From JBHIER01 sp046760705 [NCBI: bacterium] (GTDB lineage: Bacteria; JBHIER01; G020348925): 10,534 bases of DNA. Shown here in pieces: positions 7,373 through 10,534 of the stretch. Where the stretch lies: NCBI GenBank assembly GCA_046760705.1, contig JBHIER010000072.1, positions 1 through 10,534 on the forward strand, given 5' to 3'. The notes under the pieces are model-generated. The model saw nothing but the letters and a program-made list of their open reading frames with translations. It had not been told where the DNA came from and searched no databases. A program made the translations under genes and the position numbers. Each line of letters starts with the position of its first letter. Position 1 is the stretch's first letter.

Positions 7373-8638
7373 CTAAGTTACCTCCTCAGGATGAGTGATG
7401 GTCCCGGTCACGGCAGAGGCAGCCGCCACTGCTGGACTGGCCAAGTAAATTTCGCTACTCGGATGGCCCATGCGGCCGACGAAATTGCGATTAGTGGTGG
7501 CCAAGCACCGCTCGCCCTCGCCGAGAACCCCCAGATGTCCGCCGATGCAGGGGCCGCAGGAGGGGGTGCTGACCGCACATCCCGATTCGATAAACGTCTC
7601 CACCAGGCCTTCGCGAATCGCCTGGAGGGCCACCCTCTGGGTCCCCGGGAAGATGAGAGCCCGGACCCGAGGGTGGACCTTCTTACCTTTCAACACCTGT
7701 GCTGCTATTCGAAGATCCTCGATCCGACCGTTCGTGCAGAAGCCAATCGCCACCTGGTCGATGGGCACTTCCCCTGCGTCCGTGACCGGCCGAACATTGT
7801 CCGGCAGAGGTGGGAAGGCCACCTGGGGTTCGATCTCGGACAGATCGTATTCTACGGTCCTGACATACTCACCCTCCGGATCGCTTTTATAATTCTTAAT
7901 CCTCAACTCATGATTCTCGATTCTCTGTTTAATGTACTCAACCGCAGTCTCGTCGGGCTCAAAGATTCCGGTCTTGGCTCCTGCCTCGACGGCCATATTG
8001 GCCATGGTGAACCGATCGGCTAAGGTCAGATGGGCCACACCGTCACCCGTAAATTCCAGCACCTGGTAGATGGCTCCGTCAACGCCCAGATCCCCGATTG
8101 TGTACAGAATAACGTCCTTCCCGCAGACCCACTTCCTGGGCCGGCCGCGATAGAGCAATCTGATCGATCTCGGCACGCGCAGCCAGACCTGTCCCAGGGC
8201 GAAGGCGGCGGCCACATCGGTGCTGCCCACACCGGTGGCAAAGGCCCCGAGGGCACCGTAGGTACAGGTGTGTGAATCGCCGCCGATGATCAGTTCCCCC
8301 GGGGCAACCAGCCCCTCTTCGGGCAAAAGCACGTGTTCGATCCCACCCCGACCCACCTCAAAGTAGTGGACAATCCCATGTTTTTCAGCAAATTGGCGCA
8401 CTTCCGCCGTAATATCCGCTGTCTTCATATCCTTATTGGGAGTGAAATGATCGGGCACCAAGGCGATCCTCTCGGGATCAAAGACGCGCTGTGCCCCCAC
8501 CTTTTCAAACTCTTTTATCGCCACAATTGCCGAGAGCTCGTTGGCCATGACCAGATCGATGTCGGCCATGATCAGTTCACCGGCCCGAACTTCATCCCTT
8601 CCAGTGTGGGCGGCGAGAATCTTTTCGGTGATGGTCAT
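7373..8638 (-). CDS. leuC: 3-Isopropylmalate dehydratase large subunit
   Basis: This is the large, [4Fe-4S]-carrying subunit of isopropylmalate isomerase (aconitase superfamily), 421 aa and of the archaeal/HacA type. The three cluster cysteines are present: C301 (IGFCTNGRIEDL) and C361/C364 (STPSCGPCIGGHLG). Other signatures are DHFTPNKD (63-70), GGDSHTCTYGALGAFATGVGSTD (119-141), the VSGKD-equivalent VCGKD (171-175) and SSEIYLASPAVAAASA (394-409). Residues about 239-251 (IENHELRIKNY) are unusual: the region before SDPEGEY is about 3 residues longer than I expect, and it has a low-complexity AT-rich coding sequence. The ATG at 8638 has no good ribosome site. It lies 28 bp after the DUF433 gene, so the leu genes may be read through from there. 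Confidence 0.96.
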   Translation of the reverse strand: MTITEKILAAHTGRDEVRAGELIMADIDLVMANELSAIVAIKEFEKVGAQRVFDPERIALVPDHFTPNKDMKTADITAEVRQFAEKHGIVHYFEVGRGGIEHVLLPEEGLVAPGELIIGGDSHTCTYGALGAFATGVGSTDVAAAFALGQVWLRVPRSIRLLYRGRPRKWVCGKDVILYTIGDLGVDGAIYQVLEFTGDGVAHLTLADRFTMANMAVEAGAKTGIFEPDETAVEYIKQRIENHELRIKNYKSDPEGEYVRTVEYDLSEIEPQVAFPPLPDNVRPVTDAGEVPIDQVAIGFCTNGRIEDLRIAAQVLKGKKVHPRVRALIFPGTQRVALQAIREGLVETFIESGCAVSTPSCGPCIGGHLGVLGEGERCLATTNRNFVGRMGHPSSEIYLASPAVAAASAVTGTITHPEEVT

Positions 8639-8666
8639 ATCTAAAAGTATAGCTCAACAAGAAATT

Positions 8667-8918
8667 TCATGAAGCAGTCTCCGATTGAACCGCCTCGATC
8701 TGTTCATTGGCTATCACAGCTCTGGCATAGGCCAGACAAGCTCGCAGGTCTTCTGGTTCCAGATCGGGATAGTCTTCAAGAATCTCTCGCTCGCTTACCC
8801 CCTGACTCAACAGATCCAGAATCATTTCCACAGAGATGCGCAACCCACGTATAATAGGCTTTCCTCCGAAAATGGCCGGGTTAATGGTAATCCTTTCCAG
8901 AAGTTTCTTTTGCTCCAT
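8667..8918 (-). CDS. DUF433 domain protein (antitoxin-like), without adjacent partner
   Basis: The 83-aa protein is a textbook DUF433 protein: ITINPAIFGGKPIIRGLRISVEMILDLLSQGVSEREILEDYPDLEPEDLRACLAYA. It folds as a small helix-turn-helix domain and in many genomes precedes a DUF5615 PIN-like protein, the pair being regarded as a toxin-antitoxin module with DUF433 as antitoxin. GGGAGG lies 5 bases before the ATG. Here the gene following on the same strand is leuC (28 bp away), so the usual toxin is missing. A broken DUF5615 fragment lies about 1 kb upstream at 9923-10036. The antitoxin role is inferred from the family; DNA binding or autoregulation is not shown. Confidence 0.9.
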   Translation of the reverse strand: MEQKKLLERITINPAIFGGKPIIRGLRISVEMILDLLSQGVSEREILEDYPDLEPEDLRACLAYARAVIANEQIEAVQSETAS

Positions 8919-8991
8919 CGTGGCCTCCCAATTGCTAACTACGAGTGTTTTTCAACCACGTCTTTGTTTTTTTGCAAAAATTTCACTCAGC

Positions 8992-9107
8992 CTGTCATTG
9001 CGAGGAGCGAAGAATGAGCGACGAAGCAATCTCGAAATGGACAGGGGTATGCTCTAAAGGTTAGAGAGATTGCTTCCCCCGGATCAAGTCCGGGGTCGCA
9101 ATGACAG
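8992..9107. repeat. Dispersed-type palindromic repeat, 116 bp
   Basis: The ends ctgtcattgcga (8992-9003) and tcgcaatgacag (9096-9107) are perfectly complementary. Inside are a second pair, gaagcaatctc (9023-9033) and gagattgcttc (9066-9076), and a third hairpin, ccccgga/tccgggg (9077-9083 and 9089-9095, loop tcaag). A small ctctaa/ttagag stem (9052-9057, 9061-9066) is also present. The TGTCATTGCGAG...GAAGCAATCTC and CCGGATCAAGTCCGG modules are well known from intergenic palindromic repeats in many bacterial genomes, so this is probably one copy of a multicopy family. It has no coding content and lies between the DUF433 gene and the toxin-antitoxin remnants. It explains most of the 226-bp gap at 8919-9144. 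Confidence 0.9.
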
Positions 9108-9144
9108 ACTAAAGGTTCCGGCTCGCCGCGCTATGAAATCACAG

Positions 9145-9336
9145 TCAAGACTTCAATCTGACTGACTCTTGTAATCTCTTTGCTAACCCTTTTAAGTCAT
9201 ACTTTTTCTCGGCCCTTCGAACTCTGATTTCATGAAGGCCGGCCATCATATCATCCACCTCTCCGCGAGAATTGGTGAATTCCTTGACGATTTCATCTCT
9301 CACTTCCACCTGGTAAAACTCACTGAAATATGGCAT
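9145..9336 (-). CDS. Small antitoxin-like protein following a truncated PIN gene
   Basis: The 63-aa charged protein has no membrane segment. Its C-terminal half (MAGLHEIRVRRAEKKYDLKGLAKRLQE) has the helical 'HEIR...Y-D---L' pattern of the small proteins that accompany PIN-domain toxins, so an antitoxin role is a reasonable guess only. AAGGAG lies 7-8 bases before the ATG. That ribosome site is inside the last codons of the PIN ORF, whose stop is only 2 bases upstream, so the two are coupled. The N-terminal part (MPYFSEFYQVEVRDEIVKEF) is not recognised. Confidence 0.6.
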   Translation of the reverse strand: MPYFSEFYQVEVRDEIVKEFTNSRGEVDDMMAGLHEIRVRRAEKKYDLKGLAKRLQESVRLKS

Positions 9337-9338
9337 TT

Positions 9339-9635
9339 CTAAACTCCTTGTTTTACTGGAATTATACCTCTTGTGATATACTCCTCAGCTAATGTTTTTA
9401 TCTCTTCTCCCTCACTTGAAAGACATTCAAATCCCTTCACAATGTTTGGCAATTTCTCTCTCAATTTCTCATTCCCGATAGCCTTAATTTCCTCAATGAC
9501 TACATCTGATATGAATATCTGGTACTGTTCCAGTTTTGTGCAAAACTCTATTGTTGTTTCTTTACGGGCAGGATTTTTGTCATCAAAATAGGCATTGGGA
9601 ACAGAAGTGTCAAGATACACCTTCAATTTTCTCAT
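9339..9635 (-). CDS. PIN-domain VapC-like toxin, C-terminally truncated
   Basis: The 98-aa product matches the first two thirds of a VapC-type PIN ribonuclease. The beta1 strand with the first catalytic Asp is present (KVYLDTSVPNAYF, D9), as is the helix acidic residue in ISDVVIEEIKAI (E48/E49), and the sequence proceeds through AEEYITRGIIP. In intact relatives this is followed by a DALHIA-type helix carrying further active-site acids and then a conserved C-terminal strand. Here the frame ends nine codons after ITRG with PVKQGV-stop, so 50 or more residues are missing. The break coincides with the ribosome site of the next small ORF, suggesting a deletion joined the two. The ATG lacks a good ribosome site. 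It is probably inactive as a nuclease. The family is recognised by motif; the inactivity is inference. Confidence 0.75.
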   Translation of the reverse strand: MRKLKVYLDTSVPNAYFDDKNPARKETTIEFCTKLEQYQIFISDVVIEEIKAIGNEKLREKLPNIVKGFECLSSEGEEIKTLAEEYITRGIIPVKQGV

Positions 9636-9712
9636 TGTCTTTGGCGCGGTCGTTTAGTTTGCCCATCTATAGCTACGCTTTAGGAATGGTATCGAGGACG
9701 GATCGCTCGATA

Positions 9713-9913
9713 TCACGGATCTTTTTTCAAGGTATGATAATAGGCTTTGGCCTCTTTTAGTGTGAGAGCGTCCTCACGTTCCACATCTTTCATCCTTTTG
9801 GGCAAGGACATAATTTTCTAACGTTCAATTTTCACAAAGGTTTGCAAATCGATCTGGACAGCAACTTTTTCATTCTTGTCGTTCACCACGTATTGTTTCT
9901 TTACTTTTAACAT
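9713..9913 (-). pseudogene. Phd/YefM-like antitoxin broken by two indels
   Basis: From ATG 9913, with AAGGAGG seven bases upstream, the frame reads MLKVKKQYVVNDKNEKVAVQ and on to TFVKIER, then hits TAG. The same frame reopens to KRMKDVEREDALTLKEAKAYYHTLKKDP and stops at 9713. This is the typical ~65-70-residue small antitoxin pattern (KKYVVDE...AVQIDL-TFEKIEE...LENY-LAKRM...LTLEEAKKYY). The missing middle LENYVLAQ is present in another frame between the two parts. About 4 bases are therefore lost after GAA near 9824, and one A is gained in the AAAA run near 9800-9803, a net change of one codon. The product would be a 31-residue peptide. No intact toxin follows; a weak IERSVLDTIPKA reading at about 9673-9712 might be a toxin start. 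Confidence 0.75.
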
Positions 9914-9922
9914 CTTTGTTCC

Positions 9923-10036
9923 TCCTTCCTTATCGTTCATTCGAGGATCGCGATCCCGAACCAACACGACATCATGTCCCAACTCTTTCAACCGTTCTCC
10001 AAGAGTCTGGCCAATACAGACATTAACAAGTAAAAA
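9923..10036 (-). pseudogene. N-terminal fragment of a DUF5615 PIN-like gene
   Basis: The minus frame reads FLLVNVCIGQTLGERLKELG and then HDVVLVRDRDPRMNDKE, matching the first ~38 residues of DUF5615 proteins (a first strand with an active-site Asp, then GERLRELGHDV and the R-RDP-M-D-E motif). No start codon precedes it: upstream is the AAAATGGG/CCCATTTT hairpin repeat, and then a stop. The position where the first catalytic Asp is expected reads Asn (LLVN). After DKE the frame runs in phase into the ribosome site and ATG of the broken antitoxin at 9913. About two thirds of the gene is missing. It cannot be translated as a toxin. It is too short and startless to be listed as an ORF, but the match is good. 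Confidence 0.65.
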
Positions 10037-10280
10037 ATGGGATGTGTCCCCATTTTACAAAGTAGCTTGCCTTTTCAGATTGGCCCTCCTGAGCCGCTTT
10101 TTCGACGAGAGACGGATGCTCAGGAGATGTGGTGGGATCTGAAAGATATATTACAGAAAAAGCCTCGCTCTCCTTTTTGGTGCAGAGGCTCCATCTTGCT
10201 TCGTTAAATGTAAAATCAGAATCACGAAGCTGGTCTTTTATCACCCGAGCGATGGCATCGCTGATTTTTTGCATGCTCAT
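10023..10280 (-). CDS. Small hypothetical protein, tail encoded by a repeat
   Basis: The 85-aa product is unrecognised. It starts helically (MQKISDAIARVIKDQLRDS) and continues with a beta-like stretch (EARWSLCTKKESEAFSVIYL). The last ~14 residues (SYFVKWGHIPFFTC) are encoded across the hairpin repeat at 10034-10056, so the natural C-terminus was probably lost or overwritten. The ATG at 10280 lies 2 bases after the stop of the preceding gene, consistent with an operon; Met3 is an alternative start. I cannot name a family or role. Confidence 0.55.
   Translation of the reverse strand: MSMQKISDAIARVIKDQLRDSDFTFNEARWSLCTKKESEAFSVIYLSDPTTSPEHPSLVEKAAQEGQSEKASYFVKWGHIPFFTC
10034..10056. repeat. AAAATGGG/CCCATTTT hairpin repeat
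   Basis: A perfect 8-bp inverted repeat surrounds a 7-nt loop (atgtgtc). On the minus strand it is followed by a run of T. AAATGGGGACAC...CCATTTT motifs of this kind are familiar as dispersed repeats in many bacterial genomes, sometimes near REP-associated (Y1) transposases; no transposase is present here. It supplies the 3' codons of the 85-aa ORF and sits where the DUF5615 fragment should have its start codon. A weak terminator role on the minus strand is possible. Confidence 0.6.
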
Positions 10281-10282
10281 GA

Positions 10283-10534
10283 TTAAGTTGCCACTTCCAG
10301 TTTCTCTGTGAATTTGACGTAGACGGGAGCCCCTGATCTGTCCACTTGAAATCTGAGGGCGTAGGGATGGGATTTCTGGTATTCCGTTATCAGCTTAGAA
10401 GCTTGACCGACTTCAAAATATTTTTTCCGGTTGACAAAGCTCCTTATTGCCCCTAACAGAGCAATCTCTTTGACGGGAGCATACCCCAAAGGACTCTTAA
10501 TCTCCTCGAAGGATTCGTAGACGGAGTTCAGTAT
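10283..10534 (-). CDS. C-terminal end of an unknown protein (partial, runs off the right edge)
   Basis: The minus frame is open from the window edge to TAA at 10285-10283, giving at least 83 residues that begin ILNSVYESFEEIKSPLGYAP and end VKFTEKLEVAT. An internal TTG could be read as a start at 10489, but the frame continues upstream in good coding style, so I treat this as a cut gene. The segment has a helical part (VKEIALLGAIRSFVNRKKYF, then ASKLITEYQKSH) followed by a beta-like ending (YALRFQVDRSGAPVYVKF), which resembles a small C-terminal regulatory or winged-helix-like domain. I do not recognise the family. It is followed 2 bases later by the 85-aa ORF. Confidence 0.6.
   Translation of the reverse strand: MLNSVYESFEEIKSPLGYAPVKEIALLGAIRSFVNRKKYFEVGQASKLITEYQKSHPYALRFQVDRSGAPVYVKFTEKLEVAT

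Noticed and set aside
6444-8023. Long plus-strand frames opposite leuB, leuD and leuC
   Set aside because: They are shadows of the conserved leucine genes, with no ribosome sites or protein motifs of their own.
8646-8651. TATACT as a -10 box for leuC
   Set aside because: It is only 7 bases from the ATG and has no credible -35 at 16-18 bases, so a promoter here is not supported.
9660-9712. Possible RelE-type toxin start (IRDIERSVLDTIPKA) after the broken antitoxin
   Set aside because: It is only about 15 residues, without a start codon, and ends in TAG; too little to call beyond a note in the antitoxin entry.
8667-10534. A new defence island or mobile element
   Set aside because: No transposase, integrase, nuclease-helicase or reverse transcriptase is visible; the contents are small toxin-antitoxin remnants and repeats, and the right-edge genes are too partial to judge.

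Overview
The window reads as a chromosomal segment of an uncultured bacterium with roughly 50% GC. It carries ordinary housekeeping metabolism at the left and centre and an accessory, decaying region at the right. No marker gene fixes the phylum. The rpiB-glyA-nrdR order, an archaeal/HacA-type leuC-leuD pair, a [12 protein letters not shown] isopropylmalate dehydrogenase and a TPR protein with a Cys-containing signal sequence suggest a free-living Gram-negative-type lineage, perhaps a deltaproteobacterium or an FCB-type candidate phylum. This placement is inference.

Layout. (1) 2-619, plus strand: the C-terminal half of a glycolate/D-lactate oxidase FAD subunit (GlcD type), cut by the left edge. 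(2) 620-977: a 358-bp gap with an orphan Shine-Dalgarno sequence just after glcD and a nested palindromic element (about 782-883). (3) 978-1895, minus: an unrecognised 305-aa protein. (4) 1961-5541, minus: a tight run, in transcription order, of TPR protein, rpiB, glyA (TTG start) and nrdR, with a candidate promoter at 5606-5634. (5) 5665-5736: four 16-18-bp hairpin-forming tandem units that contain the stop codon of the next gene. (6) 5700-8638, minus: leuC, leuD and a leuB-type dehydrogenase, in transcription order. Together with an isopropylmalate synthase not present here, these would carry out the last steps of 2-oxoisocaproate/leucine synthesis. (7) 8667-8918, minus: a DUF433 small protein lying 28 bp upstream of leuC.

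(8) 8919-10036: a graveyard of toxin-antitoxin genes, all on the minus strand. It holds a 116-bp dispersed-type palindromic repeat, a small antitoxin-like ORF, a PIN toxin lacking its C-terminal third, a Phd/YefM-like antitoxin broken by two nearby indels, and the N-terminal fragment of a DUF5615 (PIN-like) gene fused in frame to that antitoxin. A short AAAATGGG/CCCATTTT hairpin repeat sits where the DUF5615 start codon should be. (9) 10023-10534, minus: a small unknown ORF whose last codons are made of that hairpin repeat, preceded by the C-terminal end of an unknown gene that runs off the right edge.

The main novelty is structural. Repeats appear to have rewritten gene ends (leuB-type gene, the 85-aa ORF, leuC interior), and several toxin-antitoxin modules have collapsed into one another. 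I see no convincing complete new defence or mobile system.
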